DNA of 64,000 bases from Pyrenophora tritici-repentis (GCF_003171515.1 NC_089399.1:4092001-4156000); one strand, 5' to 3'. Counted from the stretch's first letter, positions 43,501 to 53,966 are shown. Notes: a model not told the origin generated them from the letters alone. A program made the numbers and translations.

Positions 43501-44464
43501 TGAGCTGCATCGCGACATCAAGCAATTTGCCACTACTGGTAGACTATCAATGGCAAGCGGTGCGTTTGAACCTATGTTCTGTGCTCTACGGAAATCGGCA
43601 CTTGGTTTCAAACATGGTACAACCACGGCTGCCAGTACTCCTGGTCGGCTACTTGTTTCTACACAGTTTACTAGGACTGTCGATGTCCCTGAGACAAACG
43701 ATAACTTCCTTCGACCCTGCCACTGGCTGCTGTGGCATTGCCAAAAGGAGATCGGCATGTTAGTCAGCCCCGAGGAGGCAGACCGACTTATCCCGATCCT
43801 GCGCAACAAGCTTCTCGACGTCCCGACTTGTCATCTTATTGTGTATGCAGCCCCACTCACTCGACACATGCTACACTTCAACGACATCGACTATTATGCA
43901 ATCCCATGTCTACCAACTACCTTCAAAGCGCCAACTTGGTTAAAGGTCGAGCTGGGCATCTTTGCAGGTCGTCTGTACTTCGAGTGGAATGAGTACGACA
44001 TGATCATGTCTTATCTAGGCATGGAAGCTACTCGTGAAGACGCTGCCGAATTTGTGCCGAGTGATTGCAAGGAGACATTTACCGCGAAGCCTCTAGCTTT
44101 CCTGCATGACTGGCTCGCTGTACGTCGTAGTGGCCTCGACTTCGAACACACGCCTGTTGGATTCATCACGACCGGAAAGCCGCTCTCTACTGAGCATTCG
44201 TTCTTCGCCGCTCTCGAGGAGCAAGAGGATACCGAAACCGAGTTGCTACATACTACACAAGCCACAAGCAACCAGATTGACGGTGCGGATGAATCTGACG
44301 ACGAAGACTATGACAAAGAGCATCTGTTCCAGCATAATGAGGACGATAATCACGACGACTTCCATGATGCGCAGGAGGCGTTCGACGTTGAAGGCAATAC
44401 GTTCTTCGACGGTGAGGCATACGAGCCTGCCCAGGAGGGAGATGGTGATGAAAAGGAGGAGTAG
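34582..44464 (+). CDS. Giant DUF6606/DUF3638/DUF3645-type protein, ~3175 aa, six exons
   Basis: Exons 34582-34928, 34981-40823, 40874-41751, 41823-42079, 42141-42739 and 42861-44464 join in frame (9528 nt). All introns are GT/AG, 50-121 nt, and each restores a conserved block across the junction. The N-terminus (ALLHQLYNHVVLPRDVPGQE) matches DUF6606. The DUF3638 block has a P-loop-like LLMGKGKTSCILPMVALELA (about residue 2052) followed by VLHVPFSRR. Exon 4 carries the GHPDVAIILTCLSFYYEGL segment I associate with DUF3645. Exon 5 has TTGFSGTNDTRHQLP (about 2488) and ends at YLDESHCRG-TDLKLP. The C-terminal 60 residues are very acidic. Members are often labelled ubiquitinyl-hydrolase-like, but the biochemical role is not known to me. 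The order helicase-like P-loop then DEAH-like ESHCRG hints at an ATPase fold; that is inference. The gene looks intact despite transposons on both sides. Confidence 0.88.
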
Positions 44465-45112
44465 ACCCGGTATGCATGATAGCATGATTAGGCTTGACGA
44501 GATGGAGGATCTGATATGTAGCTGGTGGATGTGTTCAGGATAGAGCGGACCTGGATACAACAAGTTCGTCACCAATGCTACCCCATTATCTGAGGTATAC
44601 ATCACATGCTCTATCCCAGGGCCTTAAGTCGACTCAGCCCTAGCCTCAAACCCCGGAGCTTGCAAATCAGGGTGAGTCGACCATATATCGTCTGACCATA
44701 GCTGCGTAAGTGCTTCCAGTCGGGTTTCCGTAATCGATTTGCGGACTAGTAATTGCCTGGTATCGTCCCCGAGCCTCCACAAGCGCACGCAGAAACATAT
44801 GCATCTCTTCAATAGCCTTCTATACGCATTTGTTGTAGATTTACGGCCAACGAGCTCAAAAGGCGCCTTGTAGGGGCGTTCGGAGTCCTGGCCACGGAGC
44901 CAACAGCGAATGGATACATCTGTATGCTCGGCGGTATCTTCACATTGATCGAATAATCGATCAAGAGCGGCAATTGTTAGGACTAATCTTCGCTCATCTT
45001 CTTTGACGCTGCATAGTTTTCTGTCCCCGCAGGTTTCAAGACAGAGGTTCCCTCTCGCAACGCATGGAGGCTGCGCAAGCTCTACAAGAAGCTTCCGGTT
45101 GGTACCAGCAAA

Positions 45113-45265
45113 TGTAACGGTGTGAGGAGAGGAGGAGGACTGCGTTGCATTGTGTAGCTATGGAGGAACTGCAGCTATATAGGTGTGTGTGATGAGAAAG
45201 TGTGGTAGCGATAGCCGTACCCAACTCTCACCCAAGTCGGTCTTGGCAAGTCCCAAACCGTTACA
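45113..45265 (-). mobile_element. Solo-LTR-like element L1, copy C (153 bp)
   Basis: Reverse orientation copy of L1, ends TGTAACGG and CCGTTACA, 5-bp duplication GCAAA (45108-45112 and 45266-45270). It is inserted in the DUF3505-type frame, which is restored when it is removed with one GCAAA. Confidence 0.7.
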
Positions 45266-45595
45266 GCAAATGTTTTAGTCCAACCCGTGCGCCGCATCCA
45301 GTTCGTGTTCAACGCCATATCGACGCTACAAGTATCGGTGGCCGCGACGCCTGCATCCCAACTTGTGATGCGTTCTCGCTCATCATGATGCAATTGCTCA
45401 AGTCGAATGAGCCGTGGAACAGAATGTTGAAGCAGACTGCTGTCGAATCGATCATTAGCTGTGACCGTGCGATTTGAGTCGACGATCCAGTAGCCGCATG
45501 CGCCGTTTCTATCCCAGCTCTGGAGGAACAAGCCATCCACCGCATGGTCGCGAAGCCAAGTCGTCGTTTTCCGTTTCATCCTATGCAACATTGAT

Positions 45596-48391
45596 CAGTG
45601 TGTCCATCAACCAAGTAAACCAAAAATCGCCCCTCTTACTTGACTTGACTGACAAGAGTCCTTTACCTTGCTTGGTTGGTTGACGAGAAGCCCTTACTTT
45701 GCTTGGTTGGTTGACATTACTCGATAGAATTTCCCGATTTGATATCTATACTAATCTACAGGAGCATACCAGTTCGAAGAAGGTGCTTTTGACACTCAAT
45801 TGCCGCTACAGTCCCCGAATCGAGCCGATTTCGTTCATCCGTGATGACCTTCTTCGTCTGAGAGAATATCCTCTCACACTCAGCACTCATTGCAGGACAA
45901 CTAAACAGATCAAACGCCATCTTAGAGAGCACAGAATAGTCAGGTGCATGGCGAACCCACCACTCTAGAGGGTCTTCAACATCTCCATCAGCCTTATTAG
46001 TCCTAGATATAAATTGATCAAGGTCAGAGGTGACTCTTGCGCGCTTCTTTCCTCGCGTAGACGCCGTACTAGCGGCGACCCGCTGGCGACGCTTACGAGC
46101 TTGCTGGAGAAGATCAAGCGTCGTATCGCTATCAGTACTAACCTCATTATCCTCCTCTTGTGTTGCTTCTGCTATCTCTGCTTCCGCAGCTGCTTCCTCG
46201 TATTGTACGTACTCATCATGCACCACCCGCTTCGCCTCAGTGATCCATTTCTTCTCATGCTGCCATTCGATATCGAAATAGGTAAATTTATTCGCAAGAT
46301 GGAGGGCGACAGCGCATCGGTAGGCTGGCGTAGCGTCCGTAAGGCCGTAGTATTCTTCAAGCTTGAGGCGGGCAGTATCAATAGCACAGGAATAGTATTC
46401 CGAAACCTGCTCGGGGTGATCGTCTGCGAACTTTCCGGCCTCCTGGAGCTTCTTAAAGAGAACGTCAAGTGACTCGAGTGTCTCATAGAGTGAGCCATGT
46501 GATCCTTCAAGGCCAGCTTTATTGGCCCGGCCTTCCATGCGTTTGGTCAGATCTTTAAACGGCTTCAAGATGTTGAAGAAGTGCTCCAAATCAGTCCAAT
46601 CGCGCTGAGTAATAGCGTCCTGTGAGATATCGTATCCTTCACCACTATGATTATAGTGGAGAAAGAACAAATCAATTGCGTTACGGAGCTTAAGAGCTCT
46701 CTCGATCATGGCGTACACAGAGTTCCAGCGGACGCCACCGTCAGCCAGTACCCTAGTGTAAAGGTTTTCGATGCTGCCTCTATCGTACGCCTGCAAGATA
46801 TACTCTCTCAGAAGCTCCCGCCGCTGATCACTCCGGTTAATCCACACACAGAAATTATGGAGCTTGCGGATAAAGCTCTGCTTCCTCCATATCTCAAACC
46901 GCTCGTCATCAGATGCGCCACAGAGCTCTTTCTCCAACTTGCTAACACCCGTCCCAAAGAGAAGAGCTTTGACGATAAGATTTAGTATATGGCCAACGCA
47001 CCGAAGGCGACTCTGCTGTGTGATTGTGGGGTACTGCTTTGCTAGTTCTTCAATACAGGTATCGTTATTCCCAGCATTGTCCATCATGAAGAAGCCAATG
47101 ATAGCGGATATATCGTACAAGTCGATAACCGTTGACAGCACTTTCGCAATGTTCTCTCCAGAATGGGGGCCTTTGAGAGGCGGGAGGTCAAGAAGAGCTG
47201 TTTGCAACTTATGCTTCTCGTCTAGGAAGTGAGCAACAACTGCCACATAGTTTGTTCCTTCCTCAGACGTCCAGGCATCAGTCGAGATATGGATCTTGCT
47301 TTTCGCAAGATGAAGCCTTTCCTTCAGCCAAGCACGTCTCCCAGTATCACCGTCCCACATCTCTTTTGTCCAGGTGCTAAGAGTTGATGGGCTCTTAGGT
47401 AGAATCCTATCAATATCCTCTAAGCAGCTAGCAAACATATTACGAGTGCGTTGATGTGTCGCTTGTCGAAAAGTAAAGTCAAGATCAATAACCCAGTCAA
47501 TAAACTCGTTCTTGAACTGAGAGTCGTTAAAGATCAAGCGCCGGCCTCCAAGGTATGGTATAGAGCCCGTTGCCCTCTTAGCTATATCGAACGGGTTTAA
47601 TGCCATTACTTTGTAACCAAATTCTTCAAGTTTGTGTTGATTCTTTAGGTAATACATGATACTAGTAGTACTCTCACTACTATACAGCGCAGAATCATGC
47701 TGGCCGCTAAGATGGCAGTATTTGCAGAGCCAGAACTTGTTCTCTCCATCGGTTGTGAGCTGCGCACCGTGTTTGTAGATTGGCGAGGGCTGGGTTTTAG
47801 AGTTAAGGGCCCGCTTATGAGGCTGACGATATCGAATCGACGGCAACACCTTCCTTTCATAGCGAATTTTGTCCCAGTCAATAGGGAAAGGGCATTGAGT
47901 AGATGTCGGCAGCTCTCTTTCGAAGGTGGCAGCAGTGTTGGTTGAAACGGAACTTGGGGTTTCTATGCTTTCTAGGGTATAGCTAAGGGATTCGGAGGGA
48001 GTCTTAGGTAGAGGGGAACCCGTGGATCCTCCACGAGGCTGAAAAAATGGGTGGGTAGGCATGTTTGGCCTAGAGTCTGGCGGTTTCGTACATTGAGGCT
48101 GCAGGCGTTAGAGTTTTCGACAGCAAATCTCAAGAGCGGCAATTTCCAGCCAATCAGAACATTCAGACTAATAGTTTTTCCTATCCCGATGCCCCAAAAA
48201 ACTCTGGGTCGCCCACCTCCTCTACAAAAATGCCTAATGCCGTAAGGTCGTCAACCAACTTCGAGTTGACTCGAGTAATGCGAGAACCCTTACTTGTGGT
48301 TGCTCGGACAGACGTTTACTCGTGGTTGGTTGTTACGTAATCAACCAAAGTCAACCAACCAAGCCAAGTTACTTGGTTATTGGACACACTG
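45596..48391 (-). mobile_element. hAT-7: complete hAT transposon, 2796 bp
   Basis: Ends CAGTGTGTCCATCAACCAAG and, inverted at the right, CAGTGTGTCCAATAACCAAG. Flanking 8-mers ACATTGAT (45588-45595) and ACATTAAT (48392-48399) differ by one transition. Subterminal regions contain CTTGGTTGGTTGAC tracts. It carries an uninterrupted transposase frame. A 157-bp end of a second copy is at 18460-18616. Confidence 0.9.
45756..48062 (-). CDS. hAT-7 transposase, 768 aa, apparently intact
   Basis: Single frame from ATG 48062 to the stop at 45756. The N-terminus is Ser/Thr/Pro-rich, then a BED-like finger (FWLCKYCHLSGQ with a later NQHK), the core SKIHISTDAWTSEEGTN (first Asp), MMDNAGNNDT (second Asp), RLRCVGHILNLIVKALL, and a C-terminal MSAECERIFSQTKKVITDER carrying the likely catalytic Glu. 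A basic segment ARKRRQRVAA about 100 residues before the end may serve in nuclear import. It is of the same broad group as hAT-3 (FDLW/TDAW rather than FDGWTTKGG) and has no stop, so it could be active. Confidence 0.9.
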   Translation of the reverse strand: MPTHPFFQPRGGSTGSPLPKTPSESLSYTLESIETPSSVSTNTAATFERELPTSTQCPFPIDWDKIRYERKVLPSIRYRQPHKRALNSKTQPSPIYKHGAQLTTDGENKFWLCKYCHLSGQHDSALYSSESTTSIMYYLKNQHKLEEFGYKVMALNPFDIAKRATGSIPYLGGRRLIFNDSQFKNEFIDWVIDLDFTFRQATHQRTRNMFASCLEDIDRILPKSPSTLSTWTKEMWDGDTGRRAWLKERLHLAKSKIHISTDAWTSEEGTNYVAVVAHFLDEKHKLQTALLDLPPLKGPHSGENIAKVLSTVIDLYDISAIIGFFMMDNAGNNDTCIEELAKQYPTITQQSRLRCVGHILNLIVKALLFGTGVSKLEKELCGASDDERFEIWRKQSFIRKLHNFCVWINRSDQRRELLREYILQAYDRGSIENLYTRVLADGGVRWNSVYAMIERALKLRNAIDLFFLHYNHSGEGYDISQDAITQRDWTDLEHFFNILKPFKDLTKRMEGRANKAGLEGSHGSLYETLESLDVLFKKLQEAGKFADDHPEQVSEYYSCAIDTARLKLEEYYGLTDATPAYRCAVALHLANKFTYFDIEWQHEKKWITEAKRVVHDEYVQYEEAAAEAEIAEATQEEDNEVSTDSDTTLDLLQQARKRRQRVAASTASTRGKKRARVTSDLDQFISRTNKADGDVEDPLEWWVRHAPDYSVLSKMAFDLFSCPAMSAECERIFSQTKKVITDERNRLDSGTVAAIECQKHLLRTGMLL

Positions 48392-48821
48392 ACATTAATA
48401 GATGGCGACCTAGCAACTCAATGCTCGTAGTCCCGAAAGGGCAATGTTGGCACGCAGCACCGTGCTGTACAAGGAGATACGGGTGCGGAGCTGACCTGTC
48501 CGGTCGAACAAGCAGCTTTTTTGGTTCCAGGAAGCTGTAAGGACGCAAGAGGCGCCTTGTCTCATCGTGGGTTGATTTAAGGGCATTGTGCTTCTCCCTA
48601 CGATGTTTCACAACAGAATCGACAGAGCCTTTCAGAGCAAATTTGAAAGAACGACAGATAATTGCAGGTTCTGGCTCGTTGAGGTAGAGGCCTAGTGTCT
48701 CCCAGATCTTTGCTGACATGACAGAAATGAGAGTTCTAGGTTGTCTTACACGTCTAGCGCAGTAAGGAACGATAGGAACAAGCAACGATGAATATGTAAC
48801 GGTGAAAGAGAGTGGTTGCAC

Positions 48822-49365
48822 GTGCTGCTAATTAGAGTAATAGCAAGTGCTTTGGCGGAAATGCAAGAGGTGAGGAAAACGGTGTCAGGGGCGTTGGGTT
48901 TGGGGTTGGGTGGCTTGAGCGCAAATTAGATTTCCCGATTAGGTTTAGTTTTGGAATCCAGGGGCATTCCAGAGCAGAATACCAGAGTAGAACTGTGCCA
49001 CTATGGACTGTGCGTTCTGATACATGGCTGAGCGTGTTTGCGTAACAATACCGCCTTTTGCATGACGTGTCCACTAGACATGAGGATCTGAAGCGAACCT
49101 TCGCATAGCAGGACGCATTGATGAAGCAAATTCCAACCAAAGTGAGATCACGATCCGCACCAACTGACCTTCTTGCCAACTCCAGCTGCCCAGCGGCTGT
49201 AACACGGCTTGGGCCCGTCGACTGTATCGGAACACTGGGGAAAGCTCTTGCATGTTGCTCCATTGGCGAAAACATTCATACTGCCACACGGATGACGATG
49301 ATAGAAGCATCCAGCCACCCAAACAGCCACGAGCCTAGATCGGGATGATGATACCATGCCCTTTA
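48822..49365. other. Intergenic, nothing recognised
   Basis: Overlapping open frames of 76-147 codons on both strands show no family resemblance. It probably includes the old promoter of the DUF3505-type gene. Confidence 0.35.
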
Positions 49366-49440
49366 TGTCGAACTACAAAAAGGCCGACCTTCCTGCAGTT
49401 GTAGCATGAAGGTATATATAGTGGATAGTCTGACACAGGG
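49366..49440 (+). repeat. Dispersed repeat R2, copy 2
   Basis: Matches the reverse complement of 2020-2095 with a few differences. It begins near ACTACAAAAAGGCCGACC. Confidence 0.5.
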
Positions 49441-49611
49441 GCTTCTTCGGGATAAGTCCAATCATCTGCTGGCGCAGCGTTTTCTGGTATGAACGGCCGT
49501 CTGGGTGAAGATGCAACACATTCGTTCGGCTGGTGCTTTCTTGGTGATCCCGATATGTATTCTATCCATACGAGATCTGTGGCGTCTTGTCAGCAGCAGA
49601 AGAGCCTTCGG

Positions 49612-50342
49612 TTAACTATGCGCACCTTTCATAGATGTTCCGTCGGGTTCTGGATGCCAGAACCTCGTACCTTGTATAGCTGATGGTAGCTCCTGAATGT
49701 TCTGCAATTCTCTCAGTCCATCTTCTAGTATCTTAAGTTTTTCGTTACAAAGTGTCCTCTCTGTCGATGTTTCCTCGCTTTCTGACGCCAAGACAGCCAC
49801 TGCTGTATCATCAATATCGATTACATTGGCTGGACAGAACAAGGATGGAAGCTCTTGAATAAGACGTGCTTCGACAGCGAGCACACTAAAATCGTCGATG
49901 ATTTTCTTCATTGCCACCTGCGGTAGTTAGGCTCTGATACAGAAGGTATGTTAACAGTACTTCCCTTGTAGTAGGCTTCCATAAAATCCGTGGCAGTAGA
50001 GCTAGCGTAATTACTCATGTCTGCTTCAGTTTTTGATACTAGTGCATTGATTAACATGTTAACGTTGATAGGGATATTGAAAACGCCAACGGCGGTATAG
50101 TCTTCGCCAAGAATTCGTTCTAGAAACCTCTTGATCTCTCGTGCTTGCCGTTTACTTTGCGATTTTTGGACATTCTCGGTTAGGTAATGGTTGTACGTGA
50201 TCGGATGGCCAGCATCGTGGGGTTTGAGAAGTTCGGTGACCTTGTTGCGGAGTTCTGCAGTCAACCTCTCTAACTGTCGGCATACACACGGTGTGTCGCC
50301 TAATAAGGCCCAATGTACCGCCTCGATCCTACTTCGGCCCAA
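49612..50342 (-). pseudogene. Dynamin-like GTPase C-terminal (stalk/GED) fragment
   Basis: Minus-strand frame 50342-49965 reads RNKVTELLKPHDAGHPITYN, then HYLTENVQKSQ and DMSNYASSTATDFMEAYYK. After a 47-nt intron (49964-49918, ending CCGCAG) it continues VAMKKIIDDFSVLAVEARLI and LPSLFCPANVI. These are the end of the stalk and the GTPase effector domain of fungal dynamin-family proteins, which remodel membranes. The GTPase domain is absent: the sequence ends next to repeat R3. The splice donor reads GGAAGT where GTAAGT is expected (T to G at 49963), so even the fragment would not splice normally. Confidence 0.65.
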
Positions 50343-50359
50343 CTCGGACCCAACGCTAT

Positions 50360-50478
50360 GTATACCTTCGTAGCCCCCACATTCGTAGAATCATCATACA
50401 CCAGAATACCAATACACAAGATTACCTTAGCTACTGTTATTCACCGTACGATCGTACAAGGCCTTCCAACACTGTGCG
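50360..50478 (+). repeat. Dispersed repeat R3, copy 2
   Basis: Diverged copy of 2838-2952; conserved ends ATACCTTCGTAGC and CGATCGTACAAGGCC. It abuts the truncated end of the dynamin fragment. Confidence 0.5.
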
Positions 50479-51167
50479 AGACAAAATGAGAAGGTGGAGA
50501 CTTCTCGATGCCGTTGAGTATGTGCTCAATAGTTATTGTAGTGGCACCATCATCTTCAGGCAACAATGCTGAACACATGCTCTGCACGACGCGGACCCCA
50601 GCAGCAGTGGCCATTTAGCGCCCGCCACGAAGCTCGTACAACATCAAACCCCCATACTCAGCGCCACATTATGCAACAATTCATAGGCAGCTCCAATGAA
50701 AGTGCGGATATCTATGATCATGCAAGGAATGACAAGCCACAAGACAAGATTAGGAGGGTCAATTTCTTATGACGACTTTTGGAATAGCAATGCAATTTCT
50801 TGGTACACAGGCGAGCCGATCGATAAGGCTACTCATGCCTTATCCTTACGAAGATCTTAACTCGACTTTGGTCAGCGACTGCATATAGTTCCTCCAATGC
50901 ATGATTGGGTCAAGGGCTGCATGATCGTTGTAAATAGATGCTATAACTTGAATTATCTGAACGCGGCACAGAGCTCAACGTTATGTACTGTTCATGCGTT
51001 GCAAATGGTATTGATTCCGAGGTGGGGTCGACTTGGCGCACAACCCGCTTATTGTGCTTGCATCATCAACACCATTCGGGTACGACGCTATTGCAAACGG
51101 CGATCTACACTGAAAATTTTACAGCTTGGATAAGTTGATCAGGGTCAGACTAACTACACCTATGGTA
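50479..51167. other. No recognised gene
   Basis: About 690 bases without a convincing frame or repeat that I can identify. Confidence 0.4.
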
Positions 51168-51361
51168 CAGTCGTTAGCGATTGTGGCTTCACCCGTACGC
51201 GCAGCTGCGCAACGGATTTGAGCAGCCCCACCTTCCTTATATAGCTTAGCACAAGAAGTTAGCAGCTGAATTATTGGTGTGACCGGCCAGTCCTCGATCC
51301 TTTGATGACTAGACTTTTGGAACGCTGCCGACAGGGGTGAAGCCACAATCGCTAGCGACTG
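51168..51361. mobile_element. TA-flanked MITE (family M1), copy 2, 194 bp
   Basis: Terminal inverted repeats of about 30 bp starting CAGTCGTTAGCGATTGTGGC, flanked by TA (51166-51167, 51362-51363). It shares termini and an inner AGCCCCACCTTCC tract with the 417-bp copy at 1554-1970. Confidence 0.8.
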
Positions 51362-51363
51362 TA

Positions 51364-52762
51364 TAAATGTCGCCGTACACTCCCATGCACTTGCAGCTTC
51401 CGCTTTGCACACGCAACTCAGTTGTCATCTCGCACGGCACATCGATCCGCCTAGTATACGCTTGCTCAGAAAATGCTTAGACCCTATGAATATCTCACTT
51501 TGATTGGCCCGAGTAGAGGAGAAGATTAGCCCATGGCATTGCTGACTGGAGCTAGCACTGTTCAGGTAAGATCACCATTAACCGAGAGAGGCTTAGCATG
51601 GGATCAAAAGTTACGTGCTTATAGAAACCGGAAGCTGCAAGTGCATGAGAGTGTACACACATTGTCCCGTAGATTTTTGCTCCCGGAGATTGCGCTTCAC
51701 GTTGATTGGCCTGCCGATCATCGTCTCTTGTTGAGTAACCGATGCTGATGCTGATGCTAATCATAAGCACGTTACCCATGCCAAGCTGCGCCAGGCTTCT
51801 GACGCTCATGCTGTCGCTGACAGCTATTGATGCGTATGGCAACTCACTGCTATTGGCTGTAAACCCTACCGAAGGCTCGATGGATATGTATGTGTACGCA
51901 TCTAAGAGGTCTATATTTGGGAAGAGTGGGGCAGGGGGGAGCCTTCCCACAACATCATAGCTGAGTAAGGGACAAGAGACGAAGATGGTAGATCGAGAAC
52001 AGGTGAGCCACAAGGCTGGATGTAAATGGCTACCCCGCCATGCAAGCCAAGAGCAGTGGTGTGGCGGAAATTTGCCGAACGTAATACCGGTAATAAGCAA
52101 TGTTGAAACTCGATCACCAAGGGCGGCAGGCTCGAGAACGTCGTAGTTGTGATTGGGTAGGAGAAGACGGCGTGAATATGGTTTATAGCATAGTGCGCAT
52201 CAACAGCAATATACCGCTAAAGTTAGACAAACGCGCCGCTGACCGTGTTCCTAGTTAGTGTTGAGGTTGTCGCTGAGTTGCGTCGCGTTCCGGCACACAA
52301 AACGATAGCGGCACAGTCTCTGTGGCCAGTGCGTCCTCGGGCGAACCAATACGCACTGCACAAACATCCTGATGTGCTTCTGCAGCAAACAACGGCCTGT
52401 GAAACGCGCTCTCTGCAGCATCAGATCGCATAGTTAAGCAAAAACTGCTTCTTGCTTTCTAGCACGGTGGCTATCGCGCGATGATGCGTTGTTAGCCTTG
52501 CCCGGCCAGCCTCACGTCACGGCGCAGGTGGGCTGCGCCTCCTGGCCTGGGTGTAGGAGATGTAGCCTGCCCCAACAACGAGGAGGGCAGTCTTCCTCAC
52601 CTCTAACTTAACTACCCGTTACTTAGAACTCGAAACAGTCCTAACAGCTACTATCTCCACGCCCTACGCAAGCGAGCCGCCGTGCACCGTCGATTCCGTC
52701 AGCCTGCTTCGAGGCTCCAAGACTTCCTTCTACCGCTCGCGCAGACAGATACATACCACCCG
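51364..52762. other. Region upstream of the HET gene, no recognised gene
   Basis: Several overlapping frames (for example 51552-52100 minus) carry no recognisable family. Bases about 52560-52762 probably include the promoter and leader of the HET-NACHT gene. Confidence 0.4.
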
Positions 52763-53900
52763 ATGCGACTGCTATATACCTTAAGCGACGGGACGCTCAG
52801 ATGGACGAAGGATATTATTCGCAGCGAGGAGATTCCTCCCTATGCGATCCTCTCGCACACTTGGGGGGAGCAGGAGGTGATCTTCGATAATCTGAAGAGC
52901 CTGGATAATGTCAAGGACGTTGTTGCAAAGAAGGAAGCTGATTGGAACAAGATTCACTTCTGCGCACGACAGGCAGAGCGTGACGGTCTGGACTACTTCT
53001 GGGTGGACACTTGCTGCATCGACAAGGCAAACAATACGGAGCTGTCGAAAGCGATCAACTCTATGTTTCGCTGGTACCAGAACGCTGAAAAGTGTTATGT
53101 CTTCCTTGCAGATGTCGGAAGCGACACTCTGGAAGCCAATGGCGAGTCACCGTTCAGGCAGAGCAGGTGGTTCAACCGTGGCTGGACCCTCCAGGAACTT
53201 CTTGCTCCTCACTCCGTCGAGTTCTTCTCTGAAGATAGAGGGTGGCTGGGTGACAAGGAGTCGCTCAAGCACACCATACACGAGGTTACAGGAATCCCTT
53301 TCAAAGCTCCGTTAGGGAGCGACATGTCCGAGTTCGACGTTGCTGAGCGTTTCTCTTGGGCAGCGAATCGGCAGACGACAGAGGAAGAAGATGGAGCGTA
53401 TTTTCTGTTCGGCATATTCGGCGTCCACTTACCGCTCACTCGATCGGCTGAGGAGCGCGGTTATTCTGAAATATAGGGGCCGCAGCCATGACCAAGAAGA
53501 GAAGCTTGTCAAGATCTGCAGCTGGCTCTCTGCGCCAGACCCGTCCACCAACTACCACAAAACCCACAAGCGGCGGCAAGCTAAGACTGGGCTCTGGCTG
53601 CTAGAAAGCGCCAAGTTCGCAGAATGGAAGGAGAGAGCAGCGTCGCGACTGTGGCTGTACGGGATCCCAGGATGTGGAAAGACCATCCTAAGCTCCACCA
53701 TCATCGAGCATCTGCTGCAGCACTGCCATGATGACACTAGCATGGTGACGGCGTACTTCTAATTCGACTTCAACGATGCACAGAAACAGGATACAGAGCT
53801 GATGCTGCGCTCCCCAATCCGACCTCGACGGCCTTTCTTACTTGCTTCAGTGGCAATAAAAACTCTCAACTCGCAACTTTGCAGCGACGGAACAAATTCT
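52763..53900 (+). pseudogene. HET-NACHT (fungal NLR-like) gene, disrupted
   Basis: ATG 52763 starts a HET domain with its hallmark blocks: PYAILSHTWGEQEV, DYFWVDTCCIDKANN, RWFNRGWTLQELLAP and AYFLFGIFGVHLPL. HET domains trigger heterokaryon-incompatibility cell death in fungi. Right after HLPL the expected IYGEG-like segment is missing and the frame shifts, giving an early stop at 53474-53476. In the next phase the protein resumes (RLRSAVILKYRGRSHDQEEK) and enters a NACHT domain with the P-loop LYGIPGCGKTILSSTIIEH (about 53660-53715). A further stop (TAA 53760-53762) falls where Tyr is expected before FDFNDAQKQD, and the frame decays after about 53800. No WD or ankyrin repeats follow. So it carries a small deletion, a nonsense codon and a 3' truncation. 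Confidence 0.82.
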
Positions 53901-53966
53901 TGGTGGAACCAGTGCGCCGAATAATCGGCATCATGTGCTTGAGTTGGGCTTGGAGGAGGCAGGCGT

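Larger units (their letters stand above)
44624..48821 (-). pseudogene. DUF3505-type (telomere-linked-helicase N-terminal) gene split by hAT-7 and solo LTR
   Basis: Three minus-strand pieces join in frame: about 48821-48392, 45587-45266 and 45107-44624, giving roughly 410 residues. The first has WETLGLYLNEPEPAIICRSF and then ALKGSVDSVVKHRREKHNA, the zinc-finger-like opening typical of DUF3505/telomere-linked proteins in fungi; later come LFLQSWDRNGACGYWIVDSN and a Cys-rich CFCVRLWRLGDD segment. hAT-7 sits between LLGRHLLM and LHRMKRK; solo LTR copy C sits between GWTKTF and AGTNRK. The frame ends at TAA 44624. In related fungal proteins this region precedes a RecQ-type helicase; none is present here. 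The true start may be Met at MSAKIWETLG (about 48719). Confidence 0.65.

Noticed and set aside
45175..45250. Continuation of the minus-strand frame into AVTVWDLPRP
   Set aside because: This is read-through into solo LTR copy C. The real protein continues beyond the element at 45107.
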